Shown: positions 49,186 to 56,589 of the stretch, piece after piece
How positions within the stretch are numbered: the stretch's first letter is position 1
Layout: each line of letters begins with the position of its first letter
Position numbers and translations under genes: made by a program
Notes under the pieces: model-generated
Told to the model about the DNA's origin: nothing
The model's input: only the letters and a program-made list of their open reading frames with translations
The model's database searches: none
Source of the DNA: Streptomyces sp. SDr-06
Lineage (GTDB): Bacteria > Actinomycetota > Actinomycetes > Streptomycetales > Streptomycetaceae
DNA: 64,000 bases
Reading direction: 5' to 3'
NCBI RefSeq assembly: GCF_003324565.1
Contig: NZ_QOLA01000013.1
Location: 124,001-188,000, forward strand

Positions 49186-51240
49186 ATGAGCTGGCTCCGG
49201 GCGCTGAAGGAGACCGCCCGCTCGGGGCTCAGGGTCGAGCGACGGCGGCTGGAACCCCTCGTCGCCCTGCGCGGCGCGGCAGGCCTCGCCATCGTGGTCG
49301 GCATCAGCCTCACCCTGTTCGGCCCCTCCGTCGCCGCGAGCTCCGCGTTCGGCGCGTTCCAGGGCGCCATCGCCACGTACCAGCGCAGTTGGCGCCCGAG
49401 GCCCGTGCTTGCCCTCGCCTCCGGCCTCTCGCTGGCGATCTCCACCTTCCTCGGCTACCTCGTCGGCACGCACTCCCCGTTCTTCCTGCTGCTGCTCGCC
49501 CTGTGGACGTTCCTGGCGGGCCTGGCGTGGGCGGTCGGCCCGACCGTCGGCGTGATCGCCTCGTCGAACGCGGCGATCATGCTGGTCACCGTCACCCTGC
49601 CCAGCTCCCTCGTCGAGGCCGCGGGCCACGCGGGGATGATCGCGTTCGGCGGGGTCGTCCAGGCCGCCCTGGTGGTCCTGTTCCCCATCCGCCGATGGGG
49701 CGCGCAGCGCGACGCGCTCGCCGACGCTCTGGCCGCCGTCGCCGACTACGCGCGGCGGCTGCGGCACGACCCGGTCGCGCCGTTCGACCCCGAGCCCCTG
49801 ATGACCGCCCGGCTCGCCGCCGCGGTCACCCCGCGCGAGGCCCGCCGCCGGCCGGCCGAACTGCACGGCGCCCGCGGCGTCGCCGAGCGGATCCGGCCGG
49901 TGCTCGCCTCGCTCGCCGACCCGGCGCTCGGCGTGCCCCTGGAAGGCGTCGAACGCGACCGGGTCAGGGAGTTGCTCGCCGCGGCGGCCACGGTGCTGGA
50001 CGGTGCCGCGCGTGCGATCCGGAACGGCGAGAGCCCCGCCATCCCGCCCGCCGCGGCGGCCGCGCTCGCCACCCCCGACACCGGAGCCGTGCTCACCGGC
50101 CCGGCCCGCCGCGCCGCCGCCCGGCTCATCGCGCTGCTCGCGGACGTCGTCGAAATGGCCCGGGGCAGCGGCACCGGCGCGGAACCGCTGCTCAGGCCCA
50201 CCCTGCCCCGCCTGGTCCCGCTCGCGCTGCGCACCATGCGCGACGAACTGGGCCGCCGCCGCTCCCCGGTGTTCCGGCACGCGGTGCGGGTCTGCGCGGT
50301 GGCGACGGCGGGCTACCTCCTCGGCCACGTCCTGCCGTTCGGCCACGGCTACTGGGCGCCGATGGCCTCCGTGATGGTGATGCGCCCGGACTTCTCGCTC
50401 ACCTACGCCCGCGCGGTCGCCCGGTTCGGCGGCACCCTCGTCGGCGTCGCGCTCGCCACCGGCATCGTGCAGCTCACCCATCCGGACACGGGCCTGTCCG
50501 CCGTCATCGCGGTGGCCTGCGCGTTCCTGGCGTACCTGCTGATGCGTACGGGGTACGCGGTGCTGAGCGGCTGCGTCTCCGCGTACGTCGTGTTCCTGCT
50601 CGGCATGGGCGGTCTCCAGTGGACCCAGACCGTGCCCGACCGGGTGTTCCTGACGCTGATCGGGGGCGCGCTCGCGATGGTCTCGTACGCCGTCTACCCG
50701 GCGTGGGAGACCCCGAGGCTGCGCACCCGGCTCGCCGACTGGCTGGCCGCCAACGGCCGTTACGCCGCCGCCGTCATCGCCCACTACGCCGACCCGGGCC
50801 GCGGCTCCGACGAGGTCCGCCAGGCGCTGCTCGACACCCGCGAGGCCCGTATCGCCTGGCAGGAGGCGCTCGACAAGGCCACCCACGAGCCGGTGCGGCA
50901 CCGGGGCCTGTCGCGTTCGACGGCCGAGGAGGCCGACCACGCGCTCAGCCAGTTGGGGCGTACGGCCATGCTGATGGAGGCGCATCTGCCGGACCGGGAC
51001 GCGGTGCCCGTCCCCGCCGCCGCGAAACTCGCCGACGCGCTGCGCGACGCCACCGAGCAGGGTGCGAAGGCGGTGCGCGAGCGGCGGGTTCCGCGCTGGG
51101 ACGAGGTCGAGCGGGCGCTGGACGCGTGGGACGGCGAGGGCGTCCCCGACCGTGTGGTGCGCCGGGGCGCCGGTCTCGTCCTGCACTGCCTGGACGATCT
51201 CAGCGACGCCCTCACCGACACCAGCTCGCCGAACCCGTAG
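49186..51240 (+). CDS. FUSC family transporter (aromatic acid/phosphonate-type exporter)
   Basis: 684 residues. Two sets of membrane helices, residues 30-170 and 400-560, each followed by a large soluble part, as in FUSC proteins such as YccS/AaeB. Second-repeat signature: GYLLGHVLPFGHGYWAPMAS, VMVMRPDFSLTYARAVARFG and GTLVGVALATGIV. It is expected to export small organic acids. No regulator is adjacent, and the substrate is open. Start ATG 49186. Confidence 0.85.
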   Translation: MSWLRALKETARSGLRVERRRLEPLVALRGAAGLAIVVGISLTLFGPSVAASSAFGAFQGAIATYQRSWRPRPVLALASGLSLAISTFLGYLVGTHSPFFLLLLALWTFLAGLAWAVGPTVGVIASSNAAIMLVTVTLPSSLVEAAGHAGMIAFGGVVQAALVVLFPIRRWGAQRDALADALAAVADYARRLRHDPVAPFDPEPLMTARLAAAVTPREARRRPAELHGARGVAERIRPVLASLADPALGVPLEGVERDRVRELLAAAATVLDGAARAIRNGESPAIPPAAAAALATPDTGAVLTGPARRAAARLIALLADVVEMARGSGTGAEPLLRPTLPRLVPLALRTMRDELGRRRSPVFRHAVRVCAVATAGYLLGHVLPFGHGYWAPMASVMVMRPDFSLTYARAVARFGGTLVGVALATGIVQLTHPDTGLSAVIAVACAFLAYLLMRTGYAVLSGCVSAYVVFLLGMGGLQWTQTVPDRVFLTLIGGALAMVSYAVYPAWETPRLRTRLADWLAANGRYAAAVIAHYADPGRGSDEVRQALLDTREARIAWQEALDKATHEPVRHRGLSRSTAEEADHALSQLGRTAMLMEAHLPDRDAVPVPAAAKLADALRDATEQGAKAVRERRVPRWDEVERALDAWDGEGVPDRVVRRGAGLVLHCLDDLSDALTDTSSPNP

Positions 51241-51255
51241 GGGAGTTGAGAGGTC

Positions 51256-51732
51256 TTACGGGGTGGGCAGGCCGGCCGTGGGGAGGCCGGTCGGGAGCGA
51301 GCCCGTCTTGCCCCGGGTGAAGGAGTCGGTCTTTCCGCCCTCCCACTTGACCTCCAGGTTGCCGCCCTTGAGCGTGGCCATGCCCTGGGTGCGTTCGGTG
51401 TTCCCGTCCGCGCACTTGAGGGTGAGCATGGTCATGCCCGCGCCCTCGGCGACAGTGCCGGAGCAGACGTGCGGGGAGAGCAGCCCCACGCCCTTGTCCG
51501 CGATGGCCATGGCGACGGTCTTGCCACCGGTCGTCGCGGTCCAACTGCCCTGAAGGTCGCTGCCCTTGGCCGGGCTTCCGTCGCCACCCGGTGCCGCGGA
51601 GGTGCTGGCGGAGCCGGACGGCGACTTGGCGGCCGGCTTGTCGTCGCTCTTGCTGCTGCCGCAGCCGGTGAGGACGAGTGCGACCGAGAGCCCGGCCGCG
51701 GCGAACCCGGCGGTACGTATGTGCCTGTGCAC
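51256..51732 (-). CDS. Putative lipoprotein, function unknown
   Basis: 158 residues from GTG 51732 with GGGGGAAG upstream. Lipobox LSVALVLTGCGSS, Ser/Ala/Pro linker, then a beta-rich domain (DLQGSWTATTGGKTVAMAIA, LLSPHVCSGTVAEGAGMTML, LKCADGNTERTQGMATLKGG). Two Cys may form a disulphide. I do not recognise the family. Convergent with the FUSC gene, 15 bases apart. Confidence 0.75.
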   Translation of the reverse strand: MHRHIRTAGFAAAGLSVALVLTGCGSSKSDDKPAAKSPSGSASTSAAPGGDGSPAKGSDLQGSWTATTGGKTVAMAIADKGVGLLSPHVCSGTVAEGAGMTMLTLKCADGNTERTQGMATLKGGNLEVKWEGGKTDSFTRGKTGSLPTGLPTAGLPTP

Positions 51733-51799
51733 GGCTTGTCTTCCCCCTGTTGGACGGTGTTTCGGGACCGCGACAAGCTACCAGCCGGGCCGACGCGCC

Positions 51800-52105
51800 C
51801 TACCAGGAGGATGTGCGCACGCCGGGCAGGAATCCGGCGTGGGCCTCCTCCCGCAGCCGCACCCGCGAGAGCCCGAACTTGCGGACGTGTCCGCGCGGCC
51901 GCCCGTCCACCGCGTCGCGGTTGCGCACCCGGGTGGCGCTCGCGTCCCGCGGCTGGCGGCTCAACTCGCCCCGAGCGGCGACCCGTTCCTCCTCGCTCGC
52001 GGACGTACTGCGGATGATCGCGGTCAGCACGGCCCGCCGGGCGGCGTACCGGGCGACGATCAGTTTGCGCTTCTCGTTCTTCGCGATCTTGCTCTTCTTC
52101 GCCAT
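51800..52105 (-). CDS. rpsN: 30S ribosomal protein S14, zinc-independent form
   Basis: 101 residues. MAKKSKIAKNEKRKLIVARY and RDAVDGRPRGHVRKFGLSRV are diagnostic. There is no Cys-x-x-Cys zinc knuckle, unlike the short zinc-binding S14, so this is the C-minus paralogue made under zinc shortage. Its ATG shares one base with the rpmB stop codon (TGATG), giving coupled translation. Part of the divergent Zur-type cluster. Confidence 0.96.
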   Translation of the reverse strand: MAKKSKIAKNEKRKLIVARYAARRAVLTAIIRSTSASEEERVAARGELSRQPRDASATRVRNRDAVDGRPRGHVRKFGLSRVRLREEAHAGFLPGVRTSSW

Positions 52106-52341
52106 CAGACCTTCACCCCGCGGGCACGGATCCGGGCCACGGCGGCCTCGATGCCGATGACGTCGACGGTCTTGATCGCCTTCGCGCTGAGCACGAGCCG
52201 CACATGACGGCCCTCACTCGCCAGCCAGTACCGCTTGCGCTGGACATTCGGGTCGAAGCGGCGGGACGTACGCCGGTGGGAGTGCGAGATGCGGTTGCCG
52301 AACCCGGGCTTGGCACCGGTCAGCTGACAACGGGCAGACAT
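52105..52341 (-). CDS. rpmB: 50S ribosomal protein L28, cysteine-poor paralogue
   Basis: 78 residues from ATG 52341; AGAGGA six bases upstream decides against ATG 52347. MSARCQLTGAKPGFGNRISH, SHRRTSRRFDPNVQRKRYWL and VRLVLSAKAIKTVDVIG match L28. It lacks the full set of zinc-binding cysteines. It is the first gene leftwards of the Zur box and is coupled to rpsN. Confidence 0.95.
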   Translation of the reverse strand: MSARCQLTGAKPGFGNRISHSHRRTSRRFDPNVQRKRYWLASEGRHVRLVLSAKAIKTVDVIGIEAAVARIRARGVKV

Positions 52342-52394
52342 GGTCATTCCTCTCTGGCGGCTGATGACGGGCCCACCCTAGCCTCTCTTGCAAA

Positions 52395-52409
52395 TGAAAA
52401 CCATTTCCA
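52395..52409. promoter_or_regulatory. Zur box between rpmB-rpsN and rpmG-rpmE-cobW
   Basis: TGAAAACCATTTCCA matches 12 of 15 positions of the Streptomyces Zur consensus TGAAAATGATTTTCA. It is centrally placed between two divergent sets of zinc-economy genes, which gives strong support for Zur repression when zinc is sufficient. Confidence 0.8.
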
Positions 52410-52422
52410 TATACTGGCTGCC

Positions 52423-52626
52423 ATGACGCGCAACGAACTCCGTCCGGTCATCAAGCTCCGCTCCACAGCAGGCACCGTTCCCCACGTTCTCGGCTCCGCT
52501 CGAACAGGGGAGGCCCCTATCACCTACGTCACCCGGAAAAACCGCCGGAACGACCCGGACCGCATGACCATCCGCAAGTACGACCCGGTCGTCGGCCGCC
52601 ACGTCGACTTCCGAGAGGAGCGCTGA
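52423..52626 (+). CDS. rpmG: 50S ribosomal protein L33 paralogue with an internal extra segment
   Basis: 67 residues, against about 54 for L33. It starts NELRPVIKLRSTAGT and ends TYVTRKNRRNDPDRMTIRKY, DPVVGRHVDFREER, both typical of cysteine-free L33. In known sequences STAGT is followed by GYTYVTRKN; here 15 residues (V19 to I33, VPHVLGSARTGEAPI) replace the usual two, a gain of about 13 codons in frame. It is the first gene rightwards of the Zur box. The reading frame is intact, so the protein is probably made, but fit into the ribosome is uncertain. Confidence 0.88.
   Translation: MTRNELRPVIKLRSTAGTVPHVLGSARTGEAPITYVTRKNRRNDPDRMTIRKYDPVVGRHVDFREER
52477..52521 (+). repeat. In-frame inserted segment within rpmG, hairpin-forming
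   Basis: Within this segment CCCC (52480-52483) and GTTC (52486-52489) face GAAC (52502-52505) and GGGG (52507-52510), so the inserted DNA can fold. The phrase GTTCTCGGCTCCGCTCGAAC resembles a repeat phrase I recall from Streptomyces intergenic regions; no second copy is in the window. Confidence 0.55.
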
Positions 52627-52631
52627 AAGCG

Positions 52632-52883
52632 ATGAAGCCTTCGATCCACCCCGCGTACGGACCCGTCGTCTTCCGCGACAAGGCGGCGGGCCACGCCTTC
52701 CTGACCCGTTCCACGCTGGCGTCGAGCGCGACCAGGCGCATCGAGTGGGAGGACGGTGACGTCTACCCGGTCGTCGACGTCGAGATCTCCGCCCTGAGCC
52801 ACCCCTTCTATACGGGCAACGCCCGCGTGCTGGACACGGCGGGCCGCGTCGAGCGCTTCGAGCGGCGGTACGGAGCGGCATGA
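52632..52883 (+). CDS. rpmE2: 50S ribosomal protein L31 type B
   Basis: 83 residues. KPSIHPAYGPVVFRDKAAGH, LTRSTLASSATRRIEWEDGD and YPVVDVEISALSHPFYTGNA define the zinc-free type B L31, which replaces the zinc-binding form when zinc is scarce. It starts five bases after rpmG and overlaps the CobW-like gene by four bases (ATGA). Confidence 0.95.
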   Translation: MKPSIHPAYGPVVFRDKAAGHAFLTRSTLASSATRRIEWEDGDVYPVVDVEISALSHPFYTGNARVLDTAGRVERFERRYGAA

Positions 52884-54022
52884 CCGAGCGGAAGCTGCCC
52901 GTCGCGATCGTCGGCGGGCTGCACGCCGACGCCCGCCGGGCCGTCGTGGACCGGCTGCTGCACACCGTGCCCGGCAGCGTCGCCCTCCACCACGACCTGA
53001 CGTCGGCCCCGCACGGCACGGTCCGCCGTACGATCCGCGACACCCTGGGCGTACGGGAGGAGGGCGAGGCCCCGCTGGTCGACGACTGCGCGTGCTGCGC
53101 CCTGCGCGAGGACCTGGTCCTCGAGCTCCTGCGCCTCGCGGACGGCGGCACCACCCGGCTCGCGATCGTCGAACTGTGGGACTCGGTCGAGCCCAGGGCC
53201 ATGGCCGAAGTCGTCGCGGCACGGGCCGGGGCGCTGGCGGTCACCTCGGTCGTCACCGCCGTGGACCCCGCCCTCCTGCTGCCCTGCCTGGGCAACGGCG
53301 ACGACCTCGCCGCGGCGGGCCTGGCGGCGGCGGCCTCCGACCGGCGCACGGTCGCCGACACCTGGGCGCGCCAGCTGGAGTACGCCCCGGTCCTCGCGAT
53401 CGTCGACGGCGACGGGGCCGACGACGAGGACCGGGCCCTGCTGGCCCAGCTGCATCCGACCGCACGCCACATCCCGTACGAGTCACCGGAGTTGGCGGAG
53501 GCCGCTCTCGCCGGGTTCGACGTCGAGGCGGCCGCCGCCCGCCAGCACCCGGCGTGCGCGCTGCTGCCGCAGGACGCCGACGAGGCCGGGGTCCTCACCT
53601 ACGTATGGCACCGCACCCGCCCCTTCCACCCGGGGCGGCTGTACGAGGCGCTGGAGGAGCTGTGCTGTGCGGCCGCCCGCAGCCGGGGCCGGTTCTGGCT
53701 CGCCGACCGGCCCGACACCCTCCTCGCCTGGGACGCCGCGGGCGGCGCGCTCTGCGTGGAGAGCGCGGGGCCTTGGCTCGCCTCGCTGCCCGACGCAGCC
53801 TGGGAGATGGTCCCGCCCGTACGCCGGGCGGCGGCCGCCCTCGACTGGCACCCCGAGCACGGCGACTGCTGCCAGCACCTCGTCTTCACCTCGCCGGGCC
53901 TCGACCGCGAGGCCCTGGCCGGGCTGCTCGACTCCTGCCTGCTCACCGACGCGGAGTACGCAGAGGGCCGGGCCTCCTGGAAACGCCTACCGCCCGCTTT
54001 CGACGCGTTCCTGGAGGCGTGA
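52880..54022 (+). CDS. CobW/P47K-family protein with degenerate P-loop
   Basis: 380 residues. The family's metal motif is present (DDCACCALREDLVLEL, the CxCC region near residue 70), as are VVTAVDPALLL, QLEYAPVLAIVDGD and the C-terminal CobW domain (VLTYVWHRTRPFHPGRLYEA, WHPEHGDCCQHLVFTSPGLD). But where canonical members have GGxGxGKT, this one reads VAIVGGLHADARRAVVDRLL: no Gly-Lys-Thr. Zinc-chaperone GTPases of this family need the P-loop, so this protein probably does not hydrolyse GTP in the usual way. It is the last gene of the Zur-type rightward operon. Confidence 0.85.
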   Translation: MTERKLPVAIVGGLHADARRAVVDRLLHTVPGSVALHHDLTSAPHGTVRRTIRDTLGVREEGEAPLVDDCACCALREDLVLELLRLADGGTTRLAIVELWDSVEPRAMAEVVAARAGALAVTSVVTAVDPALLLPCLGNGDDLAAAGLAAAASDRRTVADTWARQLEYAPVLAIVDGDGADDEDRALLAQLHPTARHIPYESPELAEAALAGFDVEAAAARQHPACALLPQDADEAGVLTYVWHRTRPFHPGRLYEALEELCCAAARSRGRFWLADRPDTLLAWDAAGGALCVESAGPWLASLPDAAWEMVPPVRRAAAALDWHPEHGDCCQHLVFTSPGLDREALAGLLDSCLLTDAEYAEGRASWKRLPPAFDAFLEA

Positions 54023-54078
54023 GGCCGGGGGCGGCGTCGACTGGACGATCACGCGGACGCTCTGAACCAGAGAGCCGT

Positions 54079-54213
54079 GGAACGCGTCTGTTCCTCGTAC
54101 ACGAGGGATTCGATCCGGACGACCCGGCACAGGTGATGGCGCGCAAGATCATGGGCGGCGGCCGGCGCTCGTACGTCATGGACGTGCCGCGGGGTGTGGT
54201 GGAGCGGCTGTAA
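54079..54213 (+). pseudogene. C-terminal remnant of an SRPBCC/AHSA1 (Aha1-like) protein
   Basis: An open stretch of 45 codons reads GTRLFLVHEGFDPDDPAQVM, ARKIMGGGRRSYVMDVPRGV, VERL and stop. This matches the last strand and helix of AHSA1-type SRPBCC proteins (typically GTR...HEGF...GG...). No start codon, no N-terminal 100 residues, and no upstream match are visible, so this is a broken gene. The rest of 54023-54329 shows nothing else. Confidence 0.65.
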
Positions 54214-54329
54214 CCGCCCGGGCACCCCGCGTGCACGTGCATCTTCCCATGCAGGCGCACATGAACACAGCTATGATCCGGGGCAGTTGACCATTCACAG
54301 TTGCACGTCTGCACATCCCGGGAGCGACC

Positions 54330-54569
54330 TTGCACCACGCGTACAACGGCATGGCGGCAGCGGAGCTTCAGGGTGTCGCGTGGCAGAAGAGCAGGCACAG
54401 CAACTCGCAGGGATCCTGCGTCGAATTCGCAAAACTGCCCGGCGGAGGAGTGGCGGTACGCAACTCGCGCCACCCGGACGGTCCGGCGCTGGTCTACACC
54501 AGGGCCGAGATAGAGGCGATGCTGCTCGGCATCAAGGATGGCGAGTTCGACCATCTGATAGCTGACTGA
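54330..54569 (+). CDS. DUF397 protein
   Basis: 79 residues from TTG 54330, with GGGAG five bases upstream. The family pattern is clear: LQGVAWQKSRHSNSQGSCVE, VAVRNSRHPDGPALVYTRAE, IEAMLLGIKDGEFDHL. DUF397 genes in Streptomyces usually sit next to an XRE/DUF5753 regulator and an RsbW-like ATPase, and are thought to be partners in developmental control (for example the whiJ system). Both partners are present within 1.3 kb. Confidence 0.88.
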   Translation: MHHAYNGMAAAELQGVAWQKSRHSNSQGSCVEFAKLPGGGVAVRNSRHPDGPALVYTRAEIEAMLLGIKDGEFDHLIAD

Positions 54570-54816
54570 CGGATGACGATGGCTGTCAGCGGACAGATGT
54601 CGGGCGTAGGGCGATGCCTGGCTGTCGGTTGACACGTGACAAACGTTGATAGCTGACCGACGGACAACAGGTGAGCTGTGAGGTAACGGGCAACAGGCAA
54701 CCGACAACAGGTGACCGGCAACGGGTAACGGGCGTCGATACTTCGCTGGGCGCTGGGCGCTGGGCGCTGGCCGCTGGCCGCTGGCCGACTGCGGAGGGTG
54801 AAGGGCGGTTTTCCGC
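54570..54816. repeat. Degenerate short repeats, including a (CGCTGGS)6 heptamer array
   Basis: 54570-54743 is built of variants of GACAACAGGTGACC / GCAACGGGTAACGGG and GCTGACGGATG / CAGCGGACAGATG. 54744-54785 is three CGCTGGG units followed by three CGCTGGC units. Related phrases recur at 58100-58260, beyond the regulator and dehydrogenase genes. No gene is supported in this stretch. Confidence 0.7.
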
Positions 54817-55317
54817 TCAGTCCGCCGACTGGAGTCGGAACAGCGCCCAGACCACCTTGCCGCTGATCGCCTCCGACAGCGGGTGCCAGCCCCAGCTGTC
54901 GGCGAACGACTCGACCAGGAACAGGCCCCGGCCGGACTCCGCGCCGAAGTCGTCGCTCGCGCGCTCGACCGGGCTCTCGTTGCTGGGGTCGCGCACCGCG
55001 CACACCAACCGGCTCGTCCAGCGCATGAGATGGAGCCGCACCGGCACCTCGGTCTCGCGCGGGGTGTCGGCAGGCAGGGCGTGCCGCAGCGCGTTGGTGA
55101 CGAGCTCGGAGACGACGAGGGCGACATCGTCGAAACGCTCGCCGAGCTCCCACTGCGTGAGGGTCGACCTGGTGAACTTCCGTGCTCCGCGCACCGCTTC
55201 GTAGCGCGCGGGCAGCGCACAGGACGCGGAACCCGCCACGGTCGACGGGTCAAGGGGAGGAAGCGCCTGCCTTAAGGGCTCATAAGGCTCCAGCATGGTC
55301 GATCCATTCGTCCCCAT
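54817..55317 (-). CDS. RsbW-like ATP-binding protein (anti-sigma type HATPase)
   Basis: 166 residues from ATG 55317 (GGGAG eight bases upstream; a GTG at 55326 is also in frame). N-box DDVALVVSELVTNALRHALP, G1 VCAVRDPSN and G2 ESGRGLFLVESFADSWGW are complete, then KVVWALFRL. Proteins of this type bind ATP without being histidine kinases and act as anti-sigma factors or partners of DUF397/XRE regulators. It is convergent with the DUF397 gene and divergent from the XRE gene. Confidence 0.9.
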   Translation of the reverse strand: MGTNGSTMLEPYEPLRQALPPLDPSTVAGSASCALPARYEAVRGARKFTRSTLTQWELGERFDDVALVVSELVTNALRHALPADTPRETEVPVRLHLMRWTSRLVCAVRDPSNESPVERASDDFGAESGRGLFLVESFADSWGWHPLSEAISGKVVWALFRLQSAD

Positions 55318-55486
55318 GCGAGGCACTCCCGGGTTCGCGGCCGTGGCGGTACAGGACGCAAGCGACTAGACGCAGTTGAGCACGCAGGTGCGCGAGGACC
55401 ATGGTTCCGAATGCTTCGGCCCGATGCAAGGGCAGATGCACGTGCACGCGACCGACCTGTCCCTGACCGTGCCGTTTCTTGCTCAT
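55280..55486 (-). CDS. Candidate small His/Arg-rich protein overlapping the HATPase start
   Basis: 68 residues from ATG 55486, preceded by GAGGAAG. It reads MSKKRHGQGQVGRVHVHLPL, HRAEAFGTMVLAHLRAQLRL, VACVLYRHGRE and so on: basic with seven or more His. Its end overlaps the start of the HATPase gene by 38 bases in another frame, a layout that could couple translation. Codon evidence is not strong; the ribosome-binding site and position are the main support. Confidence 0.4.
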   Translation of the reverse strand: MSKKRHGQGQVGRVHVHLPLHRAEAFGTMVLAHLRAQLRLVACVLYRHGREPGSASHGDEWIDHAGAL

Positions 55487-55608
55487 TTCTTCCTCAGAAG
55501 TTCGCCAGGCCGATTTCGCTCCTTGACCATTTCCGTAATCACGCGGGTACGGGGTGAAGCGTTTTGATGGCAGACTGCCCACCACCATTGGATGGGGAGG
55601 ACGGCGAA

Positions 55609-56508
55609 GTGACCGCAGGGGAGGCATGGGGATCCCCCCGGCCGAGTGCAGTCGAGGCCGGCGGAGGCTCGGTGGTCCGGCGCATTCTGCTGGGCTCTCA
55701 ACTGAGGCGCCTGCGCGAGTCGCGCGGCATCACGCGGGAAGCAGCCGGCTATTCGATCCGGGCGTCCGAGTCCAAGATCAGTCGTATGGAGTTGGGGCGG
55801 GTGAGCTTCAAGGCCAGGGATGTCGAGGACCTGCTCACGCTCTACGGCGTCGGCGACGAGTCGGAGCGCACCGCGCTGCTCAGCCTCGCCAAAGAGGCCA
55901 ACATCGCGGGCTGGTGGCACAGTTTCGGCGATGTGCTGCCGGGCTGGTTCCAGACATACATCGGTCTGGAGGGCGCGGCCTCGCTGATCCGCATCTACGA
56001 AGTCCAGTTCGTGCACGGCCTGTTGCAGACCGAGGCGTACGCGCACGCCGTCGTGTCGCGGGGCATGCGCGGTGCGCCCAGCGCCGAGATCGACAAGCGC
56101 GTCGCGCTGCGACTCGAACGGCAGAAGGCCCTCGTGTCGGAGCGCGCCCCCCAGTTCCACGCGGTGCTCGACGAGGCCGCACTGCGCCGCCCCTACGGTG
56201 AACGGGACGTGATGCGCGGCCAGTTGCGGCACCTGATCGAGATGTCGGAGCAGCCCAACATCAACCTCCAGGTGATGCCGTTCAGCTTCGGCGGGCACGC
56301 GGGGGAGAGCGGCGCCTTCACGATGCTGCGGTTCCCCGAGTCGGACCTGTCGGACATCGTCTATCTCGAACAGCTCACCTCCGCACTGTATTTGGACAAG
56401 GCCGAAGAGGTAGCGCAGTACGAGCGGGCGATGGCACGCCTGCAAGAGGACAGCCCCGGCCCGGAGGAAAGCCGCGATCTTCTGCGCGGACTCCTCCAAC
56501 TCAGCTGA
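55609..56508 (+). CDS. XRE-family regulator with DUF5753 domain
   Basis: 299 residues from GTG 55609 (GGGGAGG eight bases upstream); starts at 55564 or 55567 remain open. HTH: LGSQLRRLRESRGITREAAG, YSIRASESKISRMELGRVSF. From residue 110 the DUF5753 domain: GWFQTYIGLEGAASLIRIYE, HGLLQTEAYAHAVV, ERQKAL, FHAVLDEAALRRPYG, LQVMPFSFGGHAGESGAFTM and LRFPESDLSDIVYLEQLTSA. This is the WhiJ-like type of Streptomyces regulator, which works with DUF397 proteins. It is 81 bases upstream of the aldehyde dehydrogenase gene on the same strand and may control it. Confidence 0.92.
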   Translation: MTAGEAWGSPRPSAVEAGGGSVVRRILLGSQLRRLRESRGITREAAGYSIRASESKISRMELGRVSFKARDVEDLLTLYGVGDESERTALLSLAKEANIAGWWHSFGDVLPGWFQTYIGLEGAASLIRIYEVQFVHGLLQTEAYAHAVVSRGMRGAPSAEIDKRVALRLERQKALVSERAPQFHAVLDEAALRRPYGERDVMRGQLRHLIEMSEQPNINLQVMPFSFGGHAGESGAFTMLRFPESDLSDIVYLEQLTSALYLDKAEEVAQYERAMARLQEDSPGPEESRDLLRGLLQLS

Positions 56509-56589
56509 CTCATCAGTAGGATGACGTCACATCAGGCCAGTGACGCGGTTGACCGCGCGGAGCCGGCGGACACAGCAGTAGGGGATGGC

